Source: CAZXLT01 sp964641545
GTDB taxonomy: Bacteria; Patescibacteriota; Saccharimonadia; Saccharimonadales; AWTP1-31
Reading direction: 5' to 3'
DNA: 48,861 nt
NCBI GenBank assembly: GCA_964641545.1
Contig: CAZXLT010000007.1
Location: 1 to 48,861, forward strand
The position numbers and the translations under genes are program-made. The notes beneath the pieces were generated by a model that was given only the letters and a program-made list of their open reading frames with translations, was not told the origin of the DNA and did not search any database. Each line of letters begins with the position of its first letter. Position 1 is the stretch's first letter. This document shows positions 32,880 through 41,559 of this stretch, in pieces.

Positions 32880-33905
32880 TTAAAGCAGAGGCGTTTGCGT
32901 AGTATCTGCTTTTTTATTCAGATGACCGTATGCCTTGTGTGTCACTTTTCGACCACGTGGCGTGCGTTCCAGTAGTCCAATTTGCATGAGGTATGGTTCG
33001 TAAAAATCTTCTATCGTACTTCGTTCTTCAGCAGTAAGCGCTGCAAGCGTCTCTACGCCAACAGGTCCACCATTGTAGTTATCAATAATTGCGCCGAGCA
33101 ACATACGATCACCTGGGTCTAGGCCAAGTGAGTCGATCTCCAACAGATTCAAGGCTTTATGACTTATAACCGTATCGATGATGCCGTCACCGTTAACGTC
33201 TGCGAAATCCCGCACGCGTCGCAACAATCGATTAGCAATTCTAGGCGTTAATCGTGCGCGGTGTGCTAACTCTTCGGCAGCCTTTTTCTCGATGTGAATA
33301 TCAAGAATTTTGGCAGAACGTTCAATGATTTTTGCTATTTCCTCTGGACGATAAAATTCCAGGCGATGAATCATGCCAAAACGATCCCGCAGAGGTGCGG
33401 CCAATGCCCCGGTTCTGGTAGTTGCGCCGATAATTGTGAATTTTGGAAGGTCAAGTCGCAAGCTTCGTGCACTTGGACCCTTGCCAAGCATGATATCTAA
33501 CCGAAAGTCCTCCATGGCACTATAGAGCACCTCTTCGACAGTTCGGTGCAAACGATGTATTTCATCAATGAACAGGATATCGCCATCCTGAAGATTTGTT
33601 AGCAAGCTCGCCAGGTCACCAGCACGCTCAATTGCTGGACCGGAAGTAATACGAATCTGCGCGCCCATTTCATTGGCAATTACGCTTGCCATTGTGGTTT
33701 TGCCCAGTCCCGGTGGACCATACAGAAGAACATGATCAAGCGGTTCGCCACGCTTTTTAGCAGCTGCAATTGCTAATTTCAAGTTTTGCTTTAGACGTTC
33801 TTGACCAATGTAATTTTCAAAGTCTTTTGGGCGAATAGTATTCTCGAGCTCTTGCTCTTTTACATCCTCAGTTTCCTTTGTATCTACGATTCGCTCAACG
33901 GTCAT
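32880..33905 (-). CDS. ruvB: Holliday junction helicase RuvB
   Basis: Motor of branch migration with RuvA. 341 residues: GPPGLGKTTMA (Walker A), FIDEIHRLHRTVEE (Walker B), GATTRTGALAAPLRDRFG (sensor 1 and Arg finger region), C-terminal winged helix with GPVGVETLAA and YLMQIGLLERTPRGR. GATAAT ends 6 nt before the ATG. Separated from ruvA by one opposite-strand gene. Confidence 0.97.
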   Translation of the reverse strand: MTVERIVDTKETEDVKEQELENTIRPKDFENYIGQERLKQNLKLAIAAAKKRGEPLDHVLLYGPPGLGKTTMASVIANEMGAQIRITSGPAIERAGDLASLLTNLQDGDILFIDEIHRLHRTVEEVLYSAMEDFRLDIMLGKGPSARSLRLDLPKFTIIGATTRTGALAAPLRDRFGMIHRLEFYRPEEIAKIIERSAKILDIHIEKKAAEELAHRARLTPRIANRLLRRVRDFADVNGDGIIDTVISHKALNLLEIDSLGLDPGDRMLLGAIIDNYNGGPVGVETLAALTAEERSTIEDFYEPYLMQIGLLERTPRGRKVTHKAYGHLNKKADTTQTPLL

Positions 33906-33981
33906 AACATAATTATCTCACATAATGGTTTAGCTCTGTGGGCAATTCTAAGGAATAGCTAGCTTTACAACAATCCTGGTT

Positions 33982-34010
33982 TTGTTTATCTCCAGGTAGT
34001 CGTGTAGCGT
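33982..34010 (+). promoter_or_regulatory. Promoter of the gene at 34017
   Basis: TTGTTT (33982-33987), 17-nt spacer, TAGCGT (34005-34010), 6 nt before ATG 34017; supports that start over ATG 34011. Confidence 0.45.
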
Positions 34011-34016
34011 ATGGGT

Positions 34017-34625
34017 ATGTCCGGATTTGAAGTTGTACGCGCAGCCGCGCCCGAAGAAGTAACCCGCCTTAATGACTGCCTACAAGCAGCCGCTGATGAC
34101 TTAAATGTACGTCACCTAGTTGTGCCGCTTGAATTTGAGGCTCTTGATTTCACAATTCTTTCGGCTCAGCACGTTAACCACCTCAGGGCAGGCTTCGGTG
34201 TGACTCAGGAAGACATAGACAAGGTTCTAGCCGAAGACGACAACTTACCGACAGAGGCTATTATGGAGGAACCCCGACTATATAGTGTCAAGCCCGAAAA
34301 GAACTATAGACTAGATTTACGCATTCTTAGCGAAGGTCCTGAATATGGCGTACAAGTTTCTCGTGATACCGACAAAATTGCAATGGAGCTGACCGTACCG
34401 CACTTTGCCCCGTTAAGCATTGGTCGCTTTCTCCACAAGCATGGGGTCAGCGGCGATATCCAACCATTCCGAAGACCACGCAGCGCACTAGACGTAGCAT
34501 GGATACATCCAAACCCTTTTGAGCCAAAGACAAAATATGCAACAGCTTTTGATTTTTTTGATTATCTTACAGAACATCTCGGCTCATTAGCGCTCGAACC
34601 AGCAACAACAAAAACCATTCGTTAA
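34017..34625 (+). CDS. Protein of unknown function (202 aa)
   Basis: I do not recognise the family. It is soluble, acidic, with no signal peptide. An N-terminal helical part (EEVTRLNDCLQAAADDLN) is followed by a mixed alpha/beta part. It stands alone between ruvB and ruvA, on the other strand, and overlaps ruvA tail to tail by 4 bp. Its place breaking up the ruvAB pair suggests later insertion. Confidence 0.6.
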   Translation: MSGFEVVRAAAPEEVTRLNDCLQAAADDLNVRHLVVPLEFEALDFTILSAQHVNHLRAGFGVTQEDIDKVLAEDDNLPTEAIMEEPRLYSVKPEKNYRLDLRILSEGPEYGVQVSRDTDKIAMELTVPHFAPLSIGRFLHKHGVSGDIQPFRRPRSALDVAWIHPNPFEPKTKYATAFDFFDYLTEHLGSLALEPATTKTIR

Positions 34626-35200
34626 CGACTCTTCAAGACTAATCGTATACGATCTTCTGTAGGCAACGAAGAGTCTATCGAACCAAGAGCTGCTTGCGCA
34701 TCGGCATCGGTGTAGCCAAGCGCCACGAGTGCCTGCACTGCTTCGTCCTGAGCATTGATGCCCCCACGAGTAACTAGATCTTCGGCAGCACTGCCGACCG
34801 CAATACCAACCTTGTCGCGCAGCTCAACAACAATTTGTTCGGCAGCTCGCTTACCAACACCCTTGGCAGTTTGGAGCTTTTTTACATCTCCGCCAGCTAT
34901 AGCCGCACGGACTTCGTCCGTATTGCCGATATCGAGCACAGCCAAAGCACCCTTGGGACCAACATTTTTTACACTCAACAACCGTTCAAATAACTGTTGA
35001 TCCTCGGTATTCAGAAAACCAAATAAATCATGCGCATCTTCTTTTATATGTTCATGAATATAAATCTTGGTCATGCTACCTGTCTCAATAGCAGACTGGT
35101 CTGCCGCGGTCATAATGACACCATAGCCCACACCCGCAACCTCAACAATTACTTTACTTGTTAACTTTTCTGCCACCAACCCCTTAAGGCTAGCTATCAT
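34622..35200 (-). CDS. ruvA: Holliday junction DNA-binding protein RuvA
   Basis: 192 residues: OB-fold domain I (MIASLKGLVAEK), domain II helix-hairpin-helix repeats (LLSVKNVGPKGALAVL and LQTAKGVGKRAAEQIVVEL), domain III RuvB-binding helices (AVQALVALGYTDADAQAAL). ATGA overlap with the upstream gene. Confidence 0.95.
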   Translation of the reverse strand: MIASLKGLVAEKLTSKVIVEVAGVGYGVIMTAADQSAIETGSMTKIYIHEHIKEDAHDLFGFLNTEDQQLFERLLSVKNVGPKGALAVLDIGNTDEVRAAIAGGDVKKLQTAKGVGKRAAEQIVVELRDKVGIAVGSAAEDLVTRGGINAQDEAVQALVALGYTDADAQAALGSIDSSLPTEDRIRLVLKSR

Positions 35201-35601
35201 AGATCAGCTTCCTTAATTTGCTGGACAAGATCATCAAGAGTATCGTATGCAATACTGAGTGTGGCGAGTTCTGGCACGTACGTCTTTACATCCTTTTGAT
35301 AAGCCACAATAACTGGTTTTTTTATAGCAATAGCGTACCCGACCTCCATGAGTTGTCCTTCGCTTTTTTCGTTGCTGTTAATCAATACAAATAATCCATC
35401 CATGCTGGCAATCTTTTGAAAAGCACGTTCCATAATTTGGCTTGCCGACCATTCGTCCTTTACAAACTCTTCCTCTTCGCTCAGTGTCGCATAAGCTTTA
35501 ATTTTGTGAGTCGACAGTGCAATATCGATTTTGCTGAGTCGTTGTTCGAGCTCAAGTATGTCCTCGCCAGTATGCCGATAAGCAATAAAATAACGTTTCA
35601 T
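35197..35601 (-). CDS. Nucleoside 2-deoxyribosyltransferase-like protein
   Basis: 134 residues. FVLINSNEKSEGQLMEVGYAIAIKKPVIVAY follows the C-terminal half of the Ndt fold (D/N-x-x-x-x-x-G-x-x-x-E-x-G-x-A), with Glu in GQLMEVGYA as probable catalytic residue. The family swaps bases between deoxynucleosides; relatives also bind sugar nucleotides. Lies between ruvC and ruvA. ATG 35601 has GATAAT 6 nt upstream. Confidence 0.7.
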   Translation of the reverse strand: MKRYFIAYRHTGEDILELEQRLSKIDIALSTHKIKAYATLSEEEEFVKDEWSASQIMERAFQKIASMDGLFVLINSNEKSEGQLMEVGYAIAIKKPVIVAYQKDVKTYVPELATLSIAYDTLDDLVQQIKEADL

Positions 35602-35608
35602 AGTTATA

Positions 35609-36082
35609 TTATCGCACATTCATGGAGCATGTAATTGCAGCAGCCAGCGCATCAGCTGCGTCATCGGGTTTTGGAATTGCTTTCAGCCCCAATATCGTTT
35701 TTACCATTTCCTGCATTTGTTTTTTATCGGCCTTACCGTAACCAGTAATTGCCTGTTTAATTTGCATCGGCGTAAATTCGTAAAGCTTCATACCGTGTTG
35801 TTGGCCCAGCAGCAGCACCACTCCCCTGGCCTGCGCCACCGTCATTGCAGTTGTCACATTACGTGCAAAAAAAAGTTTTTCGACTGCCATTATCGTTGGC
35901 TTATTCTGCGTAATAATATCACCAAGCTCCTCAAAGATAGTCTGCAAACGCACAGCATCATCTTCTTTCACTGGTGTTCGAATCACGCCAGCATCAACAA
36001 GTTGAGCTTTTCCTTGTGCGCCAACATCAATCACCCCAAAGCCTAAGATTCCGGTGCCTGGATCAATTCCGAGAATTCTCAT
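35609..36082 (-). CDS. ruvC: Holliday junction resolvase RuvC
   Basis: 157 residues. Catalytic acids are all visible: GIDPGTGILGFGVI (Asp7), VEKLFFARN (Glu), DDAADALAAA (Asp pair). Cuts junctions made by RecA/RuvAB. Its start overlaps the end of the upstream small gene by 20 bp. Confidence 0.96.
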   Translation of the reverse strand: MRILGIDPGTGILGFGVIDVGAQGKAQLVDAGVIRTPVKEDDAVRLQTIFEELGDIITQNKPTIMAVEKLFFARNVTTAMTVAQARGVVLLLGQQHGMKLYEFTPMQIKQAITGYGKADKKQMQEMVKTILGLKAIPKPDDAADALAAAITCSMNVR

Positions 36083-36407
36083 ATCGTTTCTTACCCGTGA
36101 CCAGAATCCCAGCCAAACTTACTCCCAATGCCAGAACTACATATATGCCAATATTACGTTCCTTGATATCATTCTTCTCAAAAGTTACAACTTCGCAGCA
36201 AGAACCTGTGTATTCTCGCGATGTTTTTTTCTGAAACGTTATAAGTGGCACTCCGTAAGATTGAATTATCTCTCTATCGGTTCCTCCTACATCAAAGCCA
36301 CAATCTATCGTATTTGGCTTACACTGTTCTTCCTGAGGACGAGGAGTTACAGCAAACCCTCCTGCTACGATTACAGTAAGTACAATGATAAGTAGCTTGC
36401 TCATCAT
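36063..36407 (-). CDS. Small bitopic or exported protein with cysteines
   Basis: About 114 residues from ATG 36407 (or 36404). N-terminal helix (MSKLLIIVLTVIVAGGFAV), an outside domain with EQCKPNTIDCGFDVGG and GSCCEVV, then a second helix near the C terminus and a basic end. Unknown function. Sits between yebC and ruvC and overlaps ruvC by 20 bp. Confidence 0.6.
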   Translation of the reverse strand: MMSKLLIIVLTVIVAGGFAVTPRPQEEQCKPNTIDCGFDVGGTDREIIQSYGVPLITFQKKTSREYTGSCCEVVTFEKNDIKERNIGIYVVLALGVSLAGILVTGKKRYENSRN

Positions 36408-36411
36408 TGAT

Positions 36412-37143
36412 TTATTCAAGGTTGACGCCTTCACGAATATCAAAATTGACATGAGTGTTGCTGACATCATCTAAGCTTTCAAGCGCATGCATAACTTTCA
36501 TAACCTTTTTGGCAGTTTCAGCATCAGTAATTTCGACAGTACTATTTGGAACGTAGGTTAACTCTGCTTCTAAAATTTCGACCCCTTGCTCTTTTAGCAA
36601 GTCTCGAACTTTAGCCAGGTCTTTTGAGTCAGTGTAAATAACAGTCTCTGCTCCATCATCCTCTACATCTTGTGCGCCAGCATCCAGAGCCTGCATCATC
36701 ATTTCGTCTCCCCCGCCCCTCACTCGAATTAAGCCTTTTCTGTCGAATTGGAATGCCACAGATCCCTTTTCGGCTATGTTGCCTCCGTTCTTGCTAAAAG
36801 CCAGTTTTACTTCCGGATATGTTCGATTTAGGTTGTCGGTTGCACACTCTACAAGAATTGCTACTCCGCCCGGCCCATATCCTTCATACATAACTTCCTG
36901 GATTTGTTCGCCACCAAGCTTACCTGAACCACGATCAATACTTCGTTGAATATTTGCCGAAGGCATGTTTGCGGCCTTCGCCTTGTCGATTGCCAAGCGT
37001 AGCGTAAAGTTCATTTCAGGATCTGCTCCGCTGCGCGCTGCAATAGCAATGGTATTACCAAGTTTTGTAAAAACAGCCCCTCGGGCCGCGTCTTTAGCGC
37101 CTTTTTGTCGCTTTATTGTTGACCACTTTGAATGTCCAGACAT
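36412..37143 (-). CDS. yebC: YebC/PmpR family translation/transcription factor
   Basis: 243 residues. N-terminal SGHSKWSTIKRQKGAKDAARG is the family signature; EVMYEGYGPGGVAILVECATDN and the C-terminal FDIREG complete the three domains. Family members bind DNA or help ribosomes pass proline stretches. Neighbour of ruvC, as in very many bacteria. Confidence 0.95.
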   Translation of the reverse strand: MSGHSKWSTIKRQKGAKDAARGAVFTKLGNTIAIAARSGADPEMNFTLRLAIDKAKAANMPSANIQRSIDRGSGKLGGEQIQEVMYEGYGPGGVAILVECATDNLNRTYPEVKLAFSKNGGNIAEKGSVAFQFDRKGLIRVRGGGDEMMMQALDAGAQDVEDDGAETVIYTDSKDLAKVRDLLKEQGVEILEAELTYVPNSTVEITDAETAKKVMKVMHALESLDDVSNTHVNFDIREGVNLE

Positions 37144-37152
37144 TACGGCTTC

Positions 37153-38604
37153 CTATTCAAATAAATACTCTTTCCCTGTTATTTTACGATTTTTTGGAAT
37201 TTTTCGCCAGCAAATTAGTACAAATGCAATAATTATGGCGTATAACAAAAACATTTGCTCAAGCGCCAGTTTCTGTTGAATCTGTGCGTGCGGAAAGCCT
37301 GAAAATAATTGCACAACATCAAGCATGTAACTCATGATAACTTGTGCCGGCCAGGCAAACCATCCACCCAGCGCCGCAACCAATGCTCCAGCGATACCTG
37401 CCAGTAAGCCAAACAACATCGCAATCGGTACAAATGGAACCACGGCAAGGTTTGCCAGGATCGAAACGATAGAAAGTTTGCCAAAAATATACATGATAAG
37501 CGGTGTTGTCATTGCTTGAGCGCACGCAGTCTCGAGTAAAACTTGCCGTACTATTTTTGGTTTTCGGCGGCTAAAAAATCTTTGGGAAACAATTGGAGCC
37601 ACGACAAGCACACCAAAAAAAGCCAGAAACGAAAGCCACCAGCCCAGATCACTCCATATGTAAATCGGATTCCACAATGCTGTTAGTGAGGCTGTCAGCA
37701 GGATAAGCAATACTGGCTTCACCTTCCTGCCAAAATACCAAGCAGCAAGACCAAGCATGCTTACAATCGCAGCACGTACAATACTGGCGCTGTTGCCGGT
37801 CATAAGTAAAAATACGCCCACCAAACAAAGAGTCAGCAGTGTAGCCTGATACTTTGATCCTTTTTGTAGTAGCCTGTGAGCAAACAAAACAATGATGGTT
37901 AAGTTGTAGCCGCTGACAGCTACAATATGAGTAAGCCCAACCGTTGAGAGTTGATCTGTAATCCTTTTAGGTAGCGTGCTTCGTTGTCCAATCAAAAGTC
38001 CCAAGCCAAATGAACCAAGCGGTTCTGGCAGTGACGAAATCATTCCGCCGGTAAATCTACGGCGAATCTCCTCGATCCTAGAGCTTGAACGTGAAACTAT
38101 CTTGATAGTAGCAAAGCTAATGCTAGCCTGCTTCGCTCCACGGGTTGGATATAATTTTCCTTCCACTTGTACCCGATCGCTTTTGTACACCATCGGCTCA
38201 CCAAAACCTTTAATCCCGATCTTACCCACAAGTTTCTCTTGCCATGGATCTAGCAATTCGATGTTCTTAGCATCAAACACTAATTGCGACTTTTCGCCAT
38301 ACACACCATCAGAATCTGCAGTGGCGTGAATAATGACAGGAATTTTTGTAAGACTGGTGTATGTTTTTGTTTGCTGTAAATAATAGCTTCCGCGCCAAAG
38401 ACCCAAACCAAGCATCATGACAACGAATGCGCCTAAGCTGAGTCGTTTCTTGTTAAGAGCCATCGGAACCGATAGAACCGCTCCGAAGACGGCAACCTCT
38501 GGTCCAATGGCCAGTTTACGAGACATCCCCAAACCAATAAGAGTAGCAGCAAACCCGACAGTCAGAATAGTCGTCCGACGAAGCCGAATAGTAAGAAGCC
38601 TCAT
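37153..38604 (-). CDS. comEC: ComEC/Rec2 DNA-uptake channel, short form
   Basis: Membrane channel for single-stranded DNA during transformation. 483 residues: OB-like N-terminal region with DUF4131-type elements, then the Competence domain with GLTHIVAVSGYNLTIIVLF near 225-243 and about ten helices. The C-terminal metallo-beta-lactamase nuclease domain found in longer ComEC is absent; another nuclease would have to degrade the second strand. First gene of the operon comEC-yebC-(small)-ruvC-ndt-ruvA. Confidence 0.93.
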   Translation of the reverse strand: MRLLTIRLRRTTILTVGFAATLIGLGMSRKLAIGPEVAVFGAVLSVPMALNKKRLSLGAFVVMMLGLGLWRGSYYLQQTKTYTSLTKIPVIIHATADSDGVYGEKSQLVFDAKNIELLDPWQEKLVGKIGIKGFGEPMVYKSDRVQVEGKLYPTRGAKQASISFATIKIVSRSSSRIEEIRRRFTGGMISSLPEPLGSFGLGLLIGQRSTLPKRITDQLSTVGLTHIVAVSGYNLTIIVLFAHRLLQKGSKYQATLLTLCLVGVFLLMTGNSASIVRAAIVSMLGLAAWYFGRKVKPVLLILLTASLTALWNPIYIWSDLGWWLSFLAFFGVLVVAPIVSQRFFSRRKPKIVRQVLLETACAQAMTTPLIMYIFGKLSIVSILANLAVVPFVPIAMLFGLLAGIAGALVAALGGWFAWPAQVIMSYMLDVVQLFSGFPHAQIQQKLALEQMFLLYAIIIAFVLICWRKIPKNRKITGKEYLFE

Positions 38605-38744
38605 GCTAGACTTTGGTTATACACCTCACTGCTGACTTAAACAAAAGCGTAACCCAAAATTCTACACAGACGATAATCATTGAATAAGCAATAGCGCTAT
38701 GCGAAAATGAGCTTATTGCTAAATAAGTAAGTAAGGAAATATTG

Positions 38745-39353
38745 ATGAGAGCTTCACTATCAACAAATCAAAAGGGTTTTAGCCCAGTTGAGGGACTATT
38801 AATCTTCGTTATTGTTGGGCTGATTGGCTTTGTCGGCTGGTATGTTATGGATAGTAAAGATACCACGAACAAACAGTTGGACAAAGTAGCAGAACAGGAT
38901 TTTTCAATACAGGTGAACAAGGAAGCGGGGACCAAAGCTGTTGAACTCAAAGAAGCAGATATTACAAAATTAAAAGAAACCCCTACGAAAACGACGCCAA
39001 TCACAAATAATAACGACAAACCAGCAAACAACGAGCTGCCCCCACCGCCAGTTGCTAACCCAGGGGTTACCCATGAATTGCCATCCGATAACACCTACTC
39101 AATCACGATTTCGAGTGACGGATGTATGGTTGCCGGGAGAAGTACTGCTGGGCACAAGCTAATCGTTGGGGCATATTCCGACAAAAAAGGTGGCTCTGTT
39201 GAGTATGAATTTACTGCCTTTGAAATTATCAATAAACCATCGGGTGGGTACAAAGGCATGACTGCTTTTGGACAAATTGTAAGTCCAGAAGGCATCGTCC
39301 GTGCAAACGCATATTGGCCTATATCTGCTGATTCTTGCCCCGCTGCCGGGTAG
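38745..39353 (+). CDS. Pilin-like protein with a Pro/Asn-rich linker
   Basis: 202 residues. MRASLSTNQKGFSPVEGLLIFVIVGLIGFVGWYV: prepilin-type cut after KG, F1 and E5 of the mature form, single helix. Then a Thr/Pro/Asn-rich linker and a small domain with SSDGCMVAG and ADSCPAAG cysteines. It may be a minor pilin or just use prepilin export. AAGGA precedes ATG 38745 by 7 nt. An AGCAATA/TATTGCT inverted repeat lies upstream. Confidence 0.72.
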   Translation: MRASLSTNQKGFSPVEGLLIFVIVGLIGFVGWYVMDSKDTTNKQLDKVAEQDFSIQVNKEAGTKAVELKEADITKLKETPTKTTPITNNNDKPANNELPPPPVANPGVTHELPSDNTYSITISSDGCMVAGRSTAGHKLIVGAYSDKKGGSVEYEFTAFEIINKPSGGYKGMTAFGQIVSPEGIVRANAYWPISADSCPAAG

Positions 39354-39356
39354 CTC

Positions 39357-40352
39357 TTAGGCAAGAGAACGCATAACCGCTCGCTGTGCGGCCCCTCCAA
39401 GTCCATGACGATCCATAAGCGTCGGCAGATGGTCTATATCCGCCATGGTTGCTAGCATTTCAGGAACCGAAGCACCGTGCGCAACATAATATGGCGCAGT
39501 GCTAGATGTATCTCGAATTATTCCCGAAACGTAGGTCGGTTGATCCTCAATTGTTGTTGTCGCAACAAGTTCTGGGTGAGTCATTGCCAGACCCTCCTGC
39601 ACTCGGTCGTAACGCACTTCTGGAACGCCAGCCAGTTTCACTATGGGACTACCATCATATACACCGTAAGCCGTATTATGAAGTCCAAGATATTCAACCA
39701 CCCCACTCGGATCATGGCCTCGCTTGACATGCGCTTCTTCTAGTTCAAGCACAGTTCTCGTTACCATGTCGCCGCAAACACGCGCCCGCAGTTGTTCAAC
39801 ATCCTGCTCGTACGGGTCTGCGGTGAGCTGCTCCCAAGTTAGCCGCCGTGTCGTAACGTTAACGACCGGATAGTACCGTTCTGCAATTGCAGAAACAAGT
39901 TCAAGCGTGTGACTTGCATGTTCGGCGGCACTTTCTTCATCAAGGTTATTTATACGCACCGCTGCTTCGTCTGCACTCAGTATGGTAACTCGAGGACTCA
40001 GTTTTTCGCCCTTCTCACCCATAGCCGCTGCAACTGCTAATGACGGTAAAGCCCAATCTAGAACCTGAACAGAATGTGGGTTCTCAGAACCACCATATAC
40101 AGTTCGTAACTCCAACGGATAGCCTGCTGGATCAGCAGCGAACTTCCACAGCTGATCACTTACAGCCCTACGGTGATCTTTTTTTACTAGCTCCATAACC
40201 ACTGCAGCGCCTTTTGCCCAGGCCATCAGTTGTTCTTCGCTACCTATTGGTGCTTGATTTTGGTTTGCTGCTGCATGGGGGTGCAGCGAATCAGCCACGG
40301 CTGGGCTACCAACTGCTTCAAGGATTATCTGTCTTGGGCTGAACTTCGCCAT
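39357..40352 (-). CDS. Unknown protein behind a leader-peptide attenuator (331 aa)
   Basis: I do not recognise the family. It is soluble, Ala/Glu/Val-rich, with no signal peptide. The C-terminal third is conserved-looking (GLHNTAYGVYDGSPIVKLAGVPEVRYDRV). AGGAGAA precedes the ATG. Expression is probably controlled by the terminator and leader peptide at 40369-40498. Its neighbour on the same strand is a D-amino-acid oxidase, so a role around amino acids is a fair guess but no more. Confidence 0.65.
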   Translation of the reverse strand: MAKFSPRQIILEAVGSPAVADSLHPHAAANQNQAPIGSEEQLMAWAKGAAVVMELVKKDHRRAVSDQLWKFAADPAGYPLELRTVYGGSENPHSVQVLDWALPSLAVAAAMGEKGEKLSPRVTILSADEAAVRINNLDEESAAEHASHTLELVSAIAERYYPVVNVTTRRLTWEQLTADPYEQDVEQLRARVCGDMVTRTVLELEEAHVKRGHDPSGVVEYLGLHNTAYGVYDGSPIVKLAGVPEVRYDRVQEGLAMTHPELVATTTIEDQPTYVSGIIRDTSSTAPYYVAHGASVPEMLATMADIDHLPTLMDRHGLGGAAQRAVMRSLA

Positions 40353-40368
40353 ATTTTCTCCTAAAATT

Positions 40369-40391
40369 AAAAAATCCCCTTTCGGGGGTTC
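40369..40391 (-). terminator. Intrinsic terminator between leader peptide and the gene at 40352
   Basis: Minus strand: CCCC-GAAA-GGGG followed by ATTTTTT; flanking A-T pairs extend it. It lies 17 bp before the start codon of the gene it precedes and after its promoter. Confidence 0.75.
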
Positions 40392-40436
40392 TGCTATGAT
40401 TTGCTGTTTTGCTCGACGTACGAAAGCAAGACCCCC
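40384..40436 (-). promoter_or_regulatory. Predicted antiterminator hairpin
   Basis: Minus strand: GGGGGTCTTGCT (40436 down to 40425) pairs with AGCAGAACCCCC (40395 down to 40384), 11 of 12 positions. Its right arm shares the C run with the terminator, so only one of the two can form. The first G of the left arm is the last base of the leader stop codon, so a ribosome at that stop would block it. Confidence 0.65.
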
Positions 40437-40498
40437 TAGAAGGAGCCTGTAAAGAATATGCTGCTATTGGACTGAACTAACGAAATTACTTTGTTCAT
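40436..40498 (-). CDS. Ser/Phe-rich leader peptide (20 aa)
   Basis: ATG at 40498, TAG at 40436-40438. The second half reads QSNSSIFFTGSF: serine codons at 6, 10, 12, 13 and 19, phenylalanine at 15, 16 and 20. A stall at Ser or Phe codons 10-16 would leave the antiterminator arm free. Translation and the sensed amino acid are inferred from geometry. Confidence 0.65.
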   Translation of the reverse strand: MNKVISLVQSNSSIFFTGSF

Positions 40499-40507
40499 TT
40501 CGTGCTA

Positions 40508-40536
40508 ATTATAGCATCCTAACCCTAATAAATCAA
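40508..40536 (-). promoter_or_regulatory. Promoter of the second attenuator
   Basis: Minus strand: TTGATT (40531-40536), 17-nt spacer, perfect TATAAT (40508-40513), 9 nt before the leader ATG. It begins directly behind the stop codon of the D-amino-acid oxidase gene. Confidence 0.75.
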
Positions 40537-40537
40537 T

Positions 40538-41503
40538 CTATGCCTGGTTCAGCTGGTTGACAAGTTCAACAACATCATTGGCGCACCCCCAGGATAATGT
40601 GTAGCCCGCACCACCATGTCCGTAGTTATGAACCACAAACCTACCACCAATTTCTTCTACTTCTAGTCTAACTTCGTCCCGTACCGGTCTCAGGCCAGCC
40701 TTTTCTTTGATCACGACCGAGTCCTTAAACTCTGGGTACAACGAGCGCGCTTTGGCAAGAATCTCTTTGGTATCTTGCTCAGAAATGGTTGTGTCCCAAT
40801 TGTTTTCTTGTGCAGTTCCACCAAGTACTATGTCGTTGATTCGGGGGATAATAACCATGAGGTTATTTGGACCTTCCCTTGTATCGTCCGCCATAACTTT
40901 TTCAAATCCATTGGCCGGCACACAGATGACCTGTCCACGCACAGGGAACAATCGCTTGTCGTCAAAAAGATCCCGCGAGCCAAGACCCGTACAGTTAACA
41001 ACTATTTCACAGGCGTCGGTTGCTTCTTCAATTTTTTCTATTGTTTTTTTCTCAAGCTTACCGCCAAGCTTTTGATATTCGTCCATGAGCCACTTCATGT
41101 ACTTAGTTGAGTCCATAAGTACTGCGTCAACTTCATATCCATCAACATAGCCATCCGGCAGCTCTTCTGCTTTTGGCCTCCGATAATCCTTAATGACATC
41201 ACCCCACCATGGTTCTTCTACTTTTTGCGGAAACATTTCGGTAACGGTGCGCTGTATGCAGCCAGCTTCAGATTTATCAAGCAAATTCTTTCTGATGTAG
41301 TCGAGTGTAAACTTACTCCAAGACGAAACCTTATCTTTAGGATTACACAAGTATGGATACCATACCCCTGCCGCTACGTCCGACGTAGTATCTGGACTAA
41401 ATTCTCGCGCCCAAACCCGCACTTTGTAACCTGCTTCAAGCAAAAGTATGCCTGACGATAGCCCGGAGATTCCTGCGCCTATAATAAGTATTTCTTTTTT
41501 CAC
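40538..41503 (-). CDS. D-amino-acid oxidase
   Basis: FAD enzyme that turns D-amino acids into keto acids, ammonia and hydrogen peroxide. 321 residues. FAD motif IIGAGISGLSSG near 8-19; AAGVWYPY; substrate arginine in GLRPVRDEVRLE; and the family signature HNYGHGGAGYTLSWGCA near 295-311, very close to the eukaryotic and actinobacterial enzyme. GTG 41503 has TACAAT 6 nt upstream. D-Ala or D-Glu from host cell wall is a possible substrate (inference). Confidence 0.9.
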   Translation of the reverse strand: MKKEILIIGAGISGLSSGILLLEAGYKVRVWAREFSPDTTSDVAAGVWYPYLCNPKDKVSSWSKFTLDYIRKNLLDKSEAGCIQRTVTEMFPQKVEEPWWGDVIKDYRRPKAEELPDGYVDGYEVDAVLMDSTKYMKWLMDEYQKLGGKLEKKTIEKIEEATDACEIVVNCTGLGSRDLFDDKRLFPVRGQVICVPANGFEKVMADDTREGPNNLMVIIPRINDIVLGGTAQENNWDTTISEQDTKEILAKARSLYPEFKDSVVIKEKAGLRPVRDEVRLEVEEIGGRFVVHNYGHGGAGYTLSWGCANDVVELVNQLNQA

Positions 41504-41559
41504 ACGCCTATTGTAATGCAATTCGCCCCAAGGAGTATAATCAGTTTGGAGGAATGATA

